This document shows, one piece after another, positions 24,160 to 35,749 of a DNA stretch of 64,000 nt; position 1 is the first letter of the stretch; each line of letters begins with the position of its first letter. A program made the translations under genes and the position numbers. The DNA is taken from the NCBI GenBank assembly GCA_021234155.1, contig JAJEKV010000044.1, positions 9,766,777-9,830,776 of the forward strand, read 5' to 3'. Source of the DNA: Isoetes taiwanensis (taxonomy: Eukaryota > Streptophyta > Lycopodiopsida > Isoetales > Isoetaceae). Under the pieces are notes generated by a model. That model saw only the letters and a program-made list of their open reading frames with translations. It had not been told where the DNA came from and did no database searches.

Positions 24160-27100
24160 AATCAAAGCGGCTATATACAGAAGTTAAATCAAAGCGGAAG
24201 CATTAATCTAAAAGAGCTGAAACACAATATCCAATACTGCAAACCCTACCAAAGCCGGCCGGAACAGGACTGTTTTGACACAGAAAATGTAACCAAAGAT
24301 GGGCATACCGTACACCATCAAAAAGATCCTGGAGAGAGCTTTTTACTTGGCATACCAAGGCATTTCTAATAGTAGCTTTAAGAATGAATCTAATTGGCCA
24401 CAGAGTTTGGCTGCTTATTCACCAAGTTAATGCAGTTGCATGAATATGATCTACATCTGACACTTGGTTTCTTAGTGGCGCTATTGGAAACTTAAAGATT
24501 GCAACTAAAGTCTATCTGCACTGCACTAGCTAAAAGATTTCTAAGTGCATAAGCTCTAGAATATAAATTTTACCTCTGTGTGTGGCCTCATGTTATTCGG
24601 TTGTATATCTTCATTGGGGTAAGGGATGTCTCCTTCCAGTTAAAACATAACATCTCACAAAAGTCTATTGGGCATCTGAAAAAGTAAGTTGTCTGCTTTT
24701 GGAAAATATACTAAAGGCACTGAAAAGTGATCTAAATTTGTTAGATTATCTACCATATTATTAAGCCATCCCTTACAGGTCCTCACAATGGGCAAGTATT
24801 TTGAAAAATTGGAATAGAATGGCTAAATTTATGGAAATTGAAGACATTCAACTGCAAGGCTCTTCTTCCTTGGAGGGCCGAGTCACCCAAAGACGTGCAT
24901 CTCTTTGGAACAACATCTAAATCATTGAAGAGGTGAACTTCTTCCAGATTTCTTCTGTTCCATAAATTTTATGCTATAGCAGAATGGACCTATATTGATG
25001 CAGTCAGTAATGCCCTATTGACATCATGGGCCAGATTTCTCCATCTTCAATATATTCAGGTATCATGTAAGCCTTTTCTACTATAGTGGGTTCTTAAATA
25101 TTCTCGGATATTTGATAAGATCAACCAAGCAAGAATCCAAGTTACCTATTGCATCAGATGCTATGAACATTTTTGTCCAATATAGGAGATTAAGCCATAG
25201 GCACGCTTTCAAATACTGTTTCAAAATTGGTCACAATATGTTTTAACGCAATTTCAAAATTGGGATGGACAATAAAAAAATTTGTTGATGCATTTTGCTA
25301 ATATGTCTTTTATTTTGTTGAGGCACAAAATTGTTAATTTTGAGGCTGTTATTTTGAAATTGGAATGGACAATGAACCAATTTGTTGATGAAGCTACATT
25401 TTGCTAATATGTTCTTTATTTTGTTGAGGCACACAATTGGAAGTTTTGAGGCTGTTGTTATGGATCAAACTGGTATTGACATGGTATACTCTTAATGATA
25501 CATGTCATGCACGTGCATTTATCATTCACTCTATTCTCACTATTTAATCCATCCTGAAAATGCCCAAGGCGTCGGAATGATAACTTTGTTTTTCGTAGCA
25601 ACATTATAACGGGAATTTTTATTTGTTTGTTTTTCCATCTACAAACTGTGAATCTTAATTTGAGGTGTTGCTCCACAACATTTTTCAATGCACAAATAAA
25701 TCAAATGTAGCATTACTTTATGTTAGTAAATCTATTTAGTAGGCGAAATGGAAAGTATGTTTGGAAATGGGTAAATCTTACACATCTCATTATTGTTAAG
25801 TTGCAATAATGCATCAAAGTGCTCAGAATCGCAGGAAGAACCAACATTCTCCTATATTACATATACAAAATATTACTTTGAAGCAACTAATAAAATCCAC
25901 GCACATGTCCAATGTAATACAAGCATCAACATTGCATACCACCTATCAACATTGCATATCAACTATCAACATTTCCTTATAACAGTCTACTTGCATATTA
26001 ACATTGTGTTTTAACAAGGTGCACAATTTAAAATATGTCCACTTTCCACGTAATTAATAGCCAACATTCAACCGTATATATGTAGTTTCAGTTATAGTTT
26101 CAAGGAATGTTTCGTGTTAAGGCCATGTTTCATGTTTTCAATACATGTACAATTATTATGGGAAAGATTCTTTAGGCATATTCGGCGTTGATGCCTCTTC
26201 CTAGAAAGGACATGTATTTCCGGAAGGAAAAAATAGAGATTAAAAAAAAAACGACGAAAATGAGGTTTGTGACAAACGGTAGCCATGTACCAGGACAGCT
26301 TTGCCGACGGATTCAAGACAACTCCGTCTGGCTATGGCTATGGCGCTATGGCGATAGGCTCGGTCTGGCTGTGGCGACAGGTTCCAGCTTCAAAGCTTCA
26401 AAAAATTGCTTCCAACCTTGAAGTTTCAGAAAGCAACCAATTTTTCAGCTTATCTAGTGCCGGATCTGCGCCTCGGCATTGCATCTCTGCTGCAAGGCCA
26501 TCTCGGCCCTGCGATTCAAGGATCTTGCGGAATTTCTTGCCCTGACCATGTGGAGGATCGTCTTATAATGCCAGCGGATCATGCATGGCCTTCGTCTATG
26601 CTATGCTTTGATCGTTAATCAGATGCTATGCTATGCTATTTGCCTTGCTTCCATCTGGGTTGAGCTTATAATAACAGAGATTTGCTCTATCTATCCTGCT
26701 TGCATAAACGTCGACTGAAGCTTTGTCATTACTAGTGGCTGTACGGGCATCCTTGAGAGCGTTGTGAATATCCAGGTCAGAAGATTTCTATAGTTTTCTT
26801 TGAGTATAAATAGAGTTAGATTGGCCAAATTTTTCCAGTTCGCTCTCTAAGCTTCCGTTTAAGGTATGTCGCCTGTGAGTTTCTCTGCTTTTCTTTTGTT
26901 CTTCACGGTTATTTATCACAAATATATGCTATGTTTCTTAGGAATCCTTGGCGCGGTCGGATCCTCATTTGCGGATTGCAAAAAGCTTCTAAATGATGGC
27001 AGATTCATGCTCTAAGTAGCTCGATTTGTGCAGAATCGATAAGTGTAGAGCAAAGCATGAAATAAAATGGAAAGATATTTTGTGGGGAATATGCATCAAG

Positions 27101-27230
27101 TTGCATCGCAAAGACTATAGTAGAATGGCGCCTCCACTGGAACAAGAATTGAAGATTAGTGTTTTCTCTGTTTATTCCCTTGAAATTTTTAGATGTACTG
27201 GATAAAAATTTACACGATTCCCTGCAGTAT
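24160..27230. other. No recognisable gene; transposon-like AT-rich DNA
   Basis: Contains the second arm (24,349-24,415) of the duplication noted at 23,515 and a 100-bp tandem duplication at 25,261-25,460. The phrase gttaaggccatgtttcatgtt at about 26,118 is echoed at about 42,133 on the far side of the LTR element. Open frames at 26,285-26,618 have no recognised motif, and atgctatgctat repeats occur near 26,600-26,640. Confidence 0.45.
25261..25460. repeat. 100-bp tandem duplication
   Basis: Two adjacent copies begin tgggatggacaat (25,261) and tggaatggacaat (25,361). They share aatttgttgatg, cattttgctaatatg, ttattttgttgaggcacaa and ttttgaggctgtt. The second copy has a 7-base insertion (aagctac or equivalent). 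Confidence 0.85.
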
Positions 27231-27384
27231 TCACATACTATGAGGCAGATCTAGTTGCAGAGTGTGCAGTTTGTATTTCGGAATTGGAAGAGAGCCAAGT
27301 AGGGTTTAAAGCTTTGCTCTGCCAACAAATGCAAACACAGAATCTCATTATTCTGGCAGACGCAAATAATTGGTCTTGAGCTAT
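27231..27384 (+). other. Coding-like host fragment left of the LTR insertion
   Basis: After a possible acceptor (ccctgcag, ending about 27,228) the sequence is open in two frames. One contains ECAVCISELEE, loosely like the start of a RING finger. The other is open from 27,303 and, if the LTR element and one target duplication are removed, continues at 40,445. Gene identity is not established. Confidence 0.3.
27380..27384. repeat. Target-site duplication, left copy (GCTAT)
   Basis: GCTAT directly precedes the TGTTAG start of the 5' LTR and is repeated directly after the CA end of the 3' LTR at 40,440-40,444. A 5-bp duplication is standard for Ty3/gypsy insertion. Confidence 0.95.
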
Positions 27385-27979
27385 TGTTAGTCCTGTGCCT
27401 CCTGCTACAGGACTATTCATGCATACGACGGACCAGGTCAAGAACAAGGATCCACAGTCAGCCACGGGTCAGCCATCAAAGGCTCAGCAGAAGACCAAGC
27501 AGCAGACCACGCAGTCAAAACCTGCGTCCGTCAACAAGAGGCGCCGCTCAGACAAGTGATTGACCCGTCACCGCCGGCGTCGGCGTCAGCGTGATTCTAG
27601 GCACTTCAAGAGGCACCACCAACATTCCTGCAAAATCAGGCCTCCTTCCGTGAATTCGGCCGCGAATCCCGATCCGAGTGTCTATATTGGGCCAAAGGCC
27701 ATTGTACTATATATATGAGTAGAGCTAGCACATGAGTTTTTAGATGAGTTTTGAGTCTTGTCTCCTTTGGTCTTCTCTCGATTTAGAGAGCTCATGTATG
27801 TTCATCATTGATATCAAGGAAGCTTATCATTTTCCTCTCATTGTTCTCTTTTGTTACGTTTTTCTTCTTGTTGTTCTCTTCTTGCAAATCCCGCGTGACA
27901 TAGTCCCGGATTCTCTGTTAGATCAAGGGTCCTCCACAGAGGGTCTTCTTGCGAGGAGTTCGAACCCGGACCCCAAACA
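27385..27979 (+). repeat. 5' LTR
   Basis: 595 bp, TG...CA termini, matching 39,849-40,439 over its whole length. It contains a candidate TATA box (ctatatatatgag, about 27,707-27,719). Differences between the LTRs are mostly 1-4 base changes that centre on CAG or CTG triplets. Confidence 0.95.
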
Positions 27980-28099
27980 ACATGCCCATTGCCGTCCGAT
28001 TCGATTTTCCTTTCTTACGTCGCCATGTCCGTCCGAAACTTCATGCCGAAGAGCTTCTTTCCCGGGAGGGCGCCTCGTTTGGGCGCCATCATCGAAGGG

Positions 28100-29500
28100 C
28101 TGTTCGTGACATGTATGGATACGCTTATGACATTGAGGGAGGCCACATTCGGTCTAGGGCTCGGTCGGCGCCACCCACCCCTCGTGTCATGTCTCGTCCA
28201 AATTCTCCGCCTCAAAGCGTGCAAACATTGCTCACGACCTCAGTCTCCTCATCACTATCAGGAGCCCTATCCGGCTCAACCTGCTCAACCTTACTTTCAT
28301 ACCCCAGAACATGCCTTCATCCATCAGTCTTCTGGCCATACGCCTCTGCCTTCACAACCATCATCTCCTACGGGTGGACAGGGATATCCACATGTCTCTT
28401 TTGCTCCTCCCCAGGAATTCCCCTTCCCTACATTTCCCACCACTCTTCCTGTTTACAACCTTACCGACCTCAAAACCAATGATCGAGGCACCTCCAATAC
28501 CTCCACCTCAAAGAACCCCTTGGCCGGGGTCTTTAGGCACCATACCACCTCCAACTCCACCTCAATATCCTCACTATCATGTTCCTGTCCAGCCCAGCAC
28601 TTTTACCTCTACCTTTCAGACCCTTAAGCTGACTTATCCTACCTTTGGCAACACGAAAGGCAAACCCTTAGACCAAAGTGCTCAGGCCCACATGGAAGAA
28701 TTTGAGGCTGTCTGAATGGTCATGTAACCTCAACTGAAATTCCACATCTTTTCCACAACGCCTGCGTGGCTCCCCTCATCAATGGCTCATGTCCAACAAA
28801 AGCCACTGGAAACAAGATTGGTCAGGAAATGAGAAGCGCTTTTCTTTCTCACTATGGGACCACGGATGATGATCGGCTTCATCTCAAGCAACTCAATGAC
28901 CTTCAACAAGAGCCCACGAGTGCCGGGGATTTTGCGGTCGACTTCACATTACGCTCAACAAACTCAAGGAGTACCCACCGAGCGGATCTTGGTGCGGTTT
29001 CTCCAAGGACTTCCTCCGGCTATCCGACTCATGGCTGAATACACATGCCAAGACTTTGGAGGCGTGGGCTATCGATCTTGTCAATCACTCGTCAATGTTT
29101 CCTCAGGTGGCGTGGCTCTTGGAGCTCCCTTTCATTCCACCCGTCATGGTTCCCAGGGCGCTTGTTCAACCTCAACACGCCAATCCGCGTAGCGATGGAT
29201 CACGGTGCCATATGCGCAAATATCAAGGCCACTTGGCGAATGAGTGCAACTCCACCAATGGCCCGCCTCATTGTAAAAGATGCAACATGTGCAATCATGC
29301 CTACCGGAAGAGTGCACTTTCGCACCCATCCTACACCTTTCCGCAACAAGATGGTTTATCAAGTGCATACCACACCTCGGCACCAATCGCAATATCAGCA
29401 GCCACCCGCTGCGCAGCAACCCAATCAACTCTATCAGCGGGGAGCAACAAGCGGGGACCCAACACATGTCCTCCTTTTTGATCCTTGAAAGCTTCGATGT
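28100..29500 (+). pseudogene. gag region of the LTR element
   Basis: Structural polyprotein region of the retrotransposon, which would form the virus-like particle. A Pro/Ser/Thr-rich N-terminal part (about 28,200-28,640) is followed by a conserved-looking core in changing frames: PLDQSAQAHMEEFEAV near 28,670, then GTTDDDRLHLKQLNDLQQEP (28,858-28,917), the kind of stretch seen near the end of the retrotransposon gag domain. Near 29,205-29,260 a degenerate CCHC knuckle (HMRKYQGHLANEC) survives with only part of its ligands, and a second Cys-rich patch (HCKRCNMCNHAY) follows. At least four frame changes are visible. Confidence 0.7.
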
Positions 29501-29832
29501 TATCACCGGTCAAGAATGGGGTCATACCACCACGGCGTGTCCTCAACTTCCACAAGTTCAGGTGCAGCTTCCTGGCACAAATCAGACCACATCGGTCCGC
29601 CTCACGGCTTACCAACTCTGGATTGCTAATGGCAAACAAGGCCCGCGTCCTGTTCTTCGGAAGCCACCTCAAGGCCTCGGCAATCACGCTATCAACCAGC
29701 TCCACGCCAATCAACCTCGGATGGATCAACAAGCACAGGAAGAAATTTTTCAGGCTCTTAATCCTCCAGTCCAGCCATCAAATTGGGTTGGTTTGGTTTC
29801 ACGCCAGACCAGGGCGTCACGTCCCTTACCCA
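29500..29832 (+). pseudogene. gag-protease linker, left of the Helitron
   Basis: Open in one frame to the Helitron insertion point. Motifs include GPRPVLRKPPQGLG and NQPRMDQQAQEEIFQALNPP. The frame enters the Helitron and soon stops. Read instead from A29,832 directly to T32,880, the frame stays open into the Pro/Ala-rich sequence that leads to the protease. Confidence 0.7.
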
Positions 29833-32800
29833 TCTTATATTATAAAATTATAGGGTGGGTCTTCAATGGAGACCTAATTTGGACGGCTAGGATTTGATAT
29901 GTTATTCTATGGTTGAGATTTGATGCAGCACAATTTCGAGTTTAGGGTTATAGCACTCGACGGATTTTCTCTTACAGAAGGCAAAAAAATAATCCCCTAT
30001 TCCAAGCAAGAGATATGATATTTTATGCCCCAAATCAAGAATTTCTATGCCGAAAATTGTTTGCTAGATCCTTCTATTTAACGATTTTCGAAATTCTGAG
30101 ACTAACTTCCGATTGATTGTAGGAGTTTTGGGACTATATGATGTCGTTACTCTCCCGAGAGTTAGACTGAAGGGTGGCAAGTTTCAACGGCACAGTCAGG
30201 ATCAGAAATAAACAATGAGTAGAAATGCTTCATCTGCTTCAATGGTACTTCTGATGGCCAGATTCCACGACTGGACTTCTGATGATACTTCTGATGACTG
30301 GACTCCTCTCAGAATCGATGAAATCAATTTGCAGAGTAAGAATTAAAACCCTAACTACTAGAAACAGAGCCCCTGATCAAGGTTTTTTTGTCTGATAGAG
30401 ACTGCTTTAGTATGCAATAGCTATACATTCAGTTATTCTAAAATCAATTTAGACCATTGGATATGGGATTGAAGGTTATGAAATTGGTTGGGAAACCATT
30501 CACTTTAAGAATGGAAAAATTTGGACCACGATAATTGATTCAAAGTTACCAGATGCTCGGTTGCTTATTCCATGGTTTTTAATGTGCACCATTTTTGCTT
30601 TTTGCTAGATATATAGCTGGAACTTCATCAAATATTGTTGGTCAGTAATTTTGAATCCTCTTATTGAATCATTCCTTCACCTCAACATGTTATTGTCATT
30701 GGCGTATTGAAGGTTATGCGCAGTAGATGTGCTCAATCCATTCTGACGAAGGTGATGAGGTTACTTGCAGCTGCATAGATGGAAGGGGTTGTACATATTC
30801 AATATTTGGAGCACAACATTCTTTCAAATGGTACAGTTTCTTCCTTTTGTTTTATTCATTTCTATAAGAAACTGATTCTCTCCATTTTAATACAAACATG
30901 TCTCCTCCAAATAAACTCTGCACAGATTCTCTTCATTTTGTTTGCATCTCCTCATCCTTGCGATTCTTATATTTTGTTTCAGGTACTCCGGCAGATCTAG
31001 CTGCAAACATGTACACATCATGGTAGTCTTGGTTGCAAATGGAGCTTACTGCTGACAGCGGCCATTTTTTTCCTTTGCCAATAGGACAGTGATGCGCACT
31101 CTTTAATGGTGCCTGAGTTCATTGTTGATGTCAATCCTGCACATGTTATGCATACCACAATAGAATTATGACAGTGGTTTCAAGTTAAACAGATTTGTCA
31201 ATTGTCCTTATGCTCATGTTAGCTTTGCGAGGCATGTCTGGAAGTGCTGATAGCCAGAGTATGGGAGCATCTATCTCTATGAATGCATTGCTTCATGCTT
31301 CTGCAGTATTTTGGTTTTTTCCAGTTTCTTTGCTTTGCATTTGCAAGGTCTTAGTCCATTTGCGTTTGACATTTTCTTCCCTAAAAAAACGTAATGGAGA
31401 AGGATCTTTAGTCTAGACATAAATTTCTAAAAGCTAATTGCATTTTATTGAACTGTGGTGCTAAGCATGCAATGCCCACAAGCACTACAGGCTTCAAAGA
31501 CGTCATACATTCTAAAGTACAGACCTATGGTGAACAATAATTCCAAAGACAAGATATGTTGAACTTACGGTATAAACCAGAAGTGCCATCAGCGTGAAAC
31601 TTTATTTTTTTGAGCCATGTATCCAATTTTTCCATCTACTTATTGTTGCATAGGATGATAAGCTATTATCATTCTATATATTAGTAATTCATAATGCATA
31701 TTATGTTTATTCAAACAAGGTAGCTTCGAGGGCACTCGATTTTCATGCCCAGAGGCACTGACCATTTTTGTTTTATTCTTGCACATAGGTTGCAGAAACG
31801 AGATGTGCATTTGTAGCTAAAGTGGAGTCTTTAACCATGTAAAGCTATCATGCTTGATGTACCCACAAGTTCTTCCTGTTGAAGCAATGAGGCAAGGTGC
31901 TCACAAAAGTTAAAAGTAAATTCTGGAGGTCTTGAAGCAAATCCCATGGATGATGATAACTATGGAAGCTGGTAACTGCAGCTTATATGCAACATGGTTG
32001 CATCAAAGGAGCTTCTCAAATTACTGAAAAAATACCTGCAAGAAGCATCATGTCATGGACCATAAGGAGAAAGGCCTAGGTATATATTATGGACAGCTTG
32101 CCAAATCTTGCCAAATCTGTCAGTAATTTCCAATTCATGCTAGAGAAGAATGTGGTGTCATGTATTGCCTCATCATCGCATGCAGTGCTTCATCATGCAT
32201 GTTATTATTGCATGCATGCAAAGGAAACATCAAAGGCATTATGAAATTTGACTATTGTGGAACTGAATGTGTTACGAAATTGGATGTGGACTGCAGGAAC
32301 TTAAGAATGATCTCAATATGCAATTGCATATCTAGAGAATCTTAGACAACATGTTTCTTTTTCATGCTTGCATTTTATTCCGCTGGTTTAGAATTAAGTC
32401 TATATACCATGTTTTAGGCCGCATAAGAATGTGTCTATTGTTGACAACATAAGTGGAATTTCACCAGATACATGGTGCTAAAGTCTTTGGCTTAGTAACA
32501 AAACTCTTTATATGCCCATAAACACATGAACTATTTATTGTTTGTGTAACGGTCCCCATGTTGCTGGTCATATAAATGTAAGAGGCTTAAAAGGCTTAAA
32601 CCGAGCATTTTAAAAGCCATTTGTTTAGCGATTTCCCATTTTTGGTAAGGTAATTGTTCCTTTTTTCAATCCTTTAACCTCACCCTTTGTGTAGTTCCCT
32701 TTTATTTAATTCTTTTTTTGCTCAGGCATTAAAAAGGAAGGCTACCATTGAAGGCAAAAGAAGCATAACCTCAAGTTATAGGTTTTCAAGAGAGGGACCC

Positions 32801-32879
32801 AAATGGAATAAAACATGAAGCATAACCCAAACTTACAAGTTTTCAACAATTGCCCAGCAACGCTGGGCACTGGTACTAG
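29833..32879 (+). mobile_element. Non-autonomous Helitron nested in the LTR element
   Basis: Begins TCTTATATTATAAAATTATA after a host A (29,832) and ends CTAG before a host T (32,880), as expected for Helitron insertion between A and T with no target duplication. Seven bases before the terminal CTAG is a perfect 7-bp stem with a 3-base loop (GCCCAGC AAC GCTGGGC, 32,852-32,868). A short inverted pair, ggtct/agacc, lies near the 5' end. The 3,047-bp interior is AT-rich, with no Rep/helicase motif and no long frame, so it would need enzymes from another copy. It may contain captured gene pieces: an exon-like border, tttcag before GTACTCCGGCAGATCTAGC, lies at about 30,982. Excising it restores the retrotransposon frame. 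Confidence 0.9.
32852..32879 (+). terminator. Helitron 3' terminal hairpin and CTAG end
   Basis: Palindromic stem GCCCAGC / GCTGGGC with AAC loop, seven spacer bases (actggta), then CTAG. In Helitrons this hairpin marks the end of rolling-circle transfer. It is not a transcription terminator. Confidence 0.9.
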
Positions 32880-33630
32880 TTATTCCTAATGGCACGCAAC
32901 CTGCCTTTGCCGTCGACACCATTCCTCATGAAGAAGCAAAAAAGGTTCACTTTGCACCTGACTTGGAGAAACTCATGCCGCATGTTATGCCTAAAGTTCG
33001 CCAAAGCATTTTGAACCTCATGCAAGCTGCTGAAGGCCGCACGTTGGCTAATGTTCATGCCACCACTAGAGCTCAACAAAGACAAGAAGCCCCTTCCACG
33101 TCTCAACCTCCACGCTCTCAGACATATCCAAATATAGTTTGCCGAGGTTGACCTACTCAAAGAAGTTCGCTTCATTACCACGCCTCCAAAGACTGTGGAT
33201 CCAGCAGATCCTTTTTCTCATGTGCCTCGGAACTCCAAGAGGAACTAGCAAAAATCAAAATTCCTTTAAGTTTGGCCACAATTTTGAAACTCATCACCGC
33301 TCAAGGACCGGTTACCACCCCCATTTGTTTTGGTTGGGGCTGCTACCTCTACTCCCACGGTACATGCCACGGTGGGCAATCAACAAGTCAATCATGTTCA
33401 AATTGGCTGGAGGTAAGCGGCAGTCAATCTCATCACGGATAAACTCCGCAAAACAAATGGGCATCAAACAACTCTATCGTTGCCCCATATGACATCAAAT
33501 TGGCTAATGGCCACATCGCGACCTCAAAGGCGTCACGCCTCTTCTTCATATCAACATTGGTGATCTCAGATTCCCCTTTGAATTTGGTGTTTGGAAGGCC
33601 GGAGAAGATCCAGTGTGATTATGAAATGTT
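32880..33630 (+). pseudogene. gag end and aspartic protease region of the LTR element
   Basis: After the Helitron the frame continues through PHEEAKKVHFAPDLEKLMPH to about 33,151. The protease follows in several frames: a damaged active-site region at about 33,405-33,440 is followed by NLITDKLRK, then by YDIKLANGHIAT (33,490-33,525) and LLHINIGDL. These are the usual landmarks of a plant Ty3/gypsy protease. The Asp-Ser/Thr-Gly triad itself is not readable as written. The enzyme would cleave the Gag-Pol polyprotein inside the particle. Confidence 0.65.
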
Positions 33631-34300
33631 GGTGTGGGGACCTTTTCTCCGCCAGCCAAGAGTATCCATTCTTGGGCCACCGGATCGCTTAGTCATCATC
33701 GGATGGTCACCTCAATGCCACCATGGACTTGGAAACGAGGGCAAAAATCATTTCCGTCGACAATGTTGAACCCTCTCTCTCACACAGCATTCGAGGACGC
33801 CGGAATATCTATCAGATTCGGGCTCCACTGCGGAATCGCCTCGTCATCCTACCTAATATGCTGATCCTTGGGGCGAAATGACTCTTGATCGGGGACCAGG
33901 CTGTGGGTGCTTTGCTTGACCCTTACGGGCTCCTTTTAAATCGAATCCAGCGTGTTGATCACTTTTCGGATCTTGCACCTCCGCCTCTTGTAGATGTACG
34001 CCGGCCATGAAGCAACCTGCTGATGAAACTCAAGAACCTCTCTTTTCACCACGCGAGTGCCACGCGATCCTGTTATGCTTCAACCCTCCGCTCATATCGT
34101 CAGGGACACGGAAGTTATCCCCATATTTGGGACGCCGATTGTGGGCGTAGGCAACAATCAGCCGTCCGAATTGTCGCCAAATCTTCCAACACCCTATCAT
34201 AACAGGGCCGTCACGCTCTTCAAAAGTTCAAACACATTTCGCACCGAGCTACGAGAGATCTTGAGGGGATCAACAAAACCTTGGGGAACTCACCATTCCT
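33630..34300 (+). other. Protease-RT spacer of the LTR element
   Basis: Frameshifted coding-like sequence between protease and reverse transcriptase. No domain is recognised with confidence. It includes tcgtcatcctacctaatatgctgatccttgg and nearby text, which in intact elements would encode the end of the protease domain and a linker. Confidence 0.45.
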
Positions 34301-34339
34301 ACCAAATCGATGCACGCCCGATAGCAACGCGGCGATCTT

Positions 34340-35085
34340 GGCTCAACCCCAATTACGCGTGATCGCGTCAAGACGGAAATTGACAAACTCCTTCTTTGCA
34401 GGTTTGATCTATGAGGTCAAACACAATGGGTGAGCCCCATCGTCATTGCACTCAAACACAATGGTAAGATCCGTGTGTTTGCGTGGACTACCGAAAGCTC
34501 AATCCCGGCCACTGGGCGTGATCATTTTCCACTTCCCTTCACGGACCGTGTTCCGAAGAGGTTCCGGACATGAGATGTACTCCTTCATGGATGGTTTTTC
34601 CGCTACAATCGGATCTCAATCAAAGAATCGATCAACTCAAGACTACTTTCACCACCCCGGTATTTTTGCCGCCTACAAGGTGGTTCCTTTTTGGATTATC
34701 AAACTCTCCATCAACGTTTCAACGCATCATGCTCTCGGTCTTTCATGATTTTTATGAAGGAAAATCCCTTCTTGCAAATTTTTTCAAGATGACTTCTCGC
34801 CTACGGTTCCATGGCTGACCATTTGGATAAATTGAACTCGTCTTTTCGAAATGTGATGAGTCCGCATTAGTCTCAATCCCAGAAATGCACCTTTTGCGTC
34901 ACTTGGTGTTCTTAGGACATGTGGTCGACAAAGCGGTATCACCACGGATCCTCGCCAAAATCAGTCGTGTGCTCAAGGCTCAAGCACCAGCCAATATCAA
35001 GGAAACACGCTCTTTCTTGGGTAAGGTCAATTATTACTCCACTTTCATTCACGGACTCGCGAGCAATTGCAGATCCCATTCATAA
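34340..35085 (+). pseudogene. Reverse transcriptase region of the LTR element
   Basis: RNA-dependent DNA polymerase of the retrotransposon. Motifs in order are WVSPIVIALKHNGKIRV (about 34,427-34,477), a damaged DYRKLNP stretch, HEMYSFMDGFS (about 34,570-34,600), FQDDFS at about 34,781-34,800 (the catalytic DD pair), and near the end HLVFLGHVVDK and KETRSFLGKVNYYSTFIHGL (34,900-35,060), the typical connection before RNase H. At least five frame changes occur, several beside places where CAG or CTG would be expected. Not functional as written. Confidence 0.85.
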
Positions 35086-35570
35086 ACTCACGGGTGATGA
35101 ATCCACAGGCTTGAATTCCCCAGCGGATCCGCTTTCAACGGTTGAAGCTTTTGCTTACTCGGGCCCCGGTTCTTGTTCCTCCTCAATGGGACAAGCCCTT
35201 TCATGTTCATGTCGATGTCGGCCTTTGCCATTGGGCTGTTCTTTCTCAAGAATATGATCGCATTAATCGACAAACAAAACGCTTCATGTAGAAAACTCAA
35301 TTCCTTGCTGGCGCCAACTACTCGCCCGCAGGCGAAGCCTTGGGTTTAATTTTTTCTGCGTCCAGCGCTTCCGTCACTATCTTTTGGGCGGTCGGATCAA
35401 ATTCTTTGTTGACCACCGGGCACTTCTTTATTTGATCAACAAATCCATACGGGCGTATTGCTTTCGTTGGGTCCTCCATTCGCAAGAATTTGCACCTTTT
35501 GAAATTGTTCACAAGGCGGCAAAATCTCATGTTATCTTTCACGCATCCACCACGGATGATCCCTCCTTTG
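35086..35570 (+). pseudogene. RNase H region of the LTR element
   Basis: Follows the RT without a gap. The segment FFVDHRALLYLINKS (about 35,400-35,447) corresponds to the DH-x-aL-xxL motif of Ty3/gypsy RNase H. FRWVLHSQEFAPFEIVHKA (about 35,465-35,520) corresponds to the W-x-L-x-L-q-E-f-d-f-x-I region. It would degrade the RNA strand of the replication hybrid. The first half (35,086-35,390) is frameshifted. Confidence 0.75.
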
Positions 35571-35749
35571 GAGTCTCGGGCGCCTTTCACGACGCTCAAC
35601 TCTTTACGGTCACGGCAACACCTCATTGGTTTCATGACTTTCAGCAAGATCTCCTCCGAGCTCTTCCACGGAGGGACGCCGCTCTCTCCGATAGCGACAA
35701 TCCCGTCGACATCAATTTCTCCGCAGGTCCGAGACTACACCATGGTTGC

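Noticed and set aside
27980-28000. Primer-binding site after the 5' LTR
   Set aside because: acatgcccattgcc does not match the 3' end of a tRNA primer that I can name.
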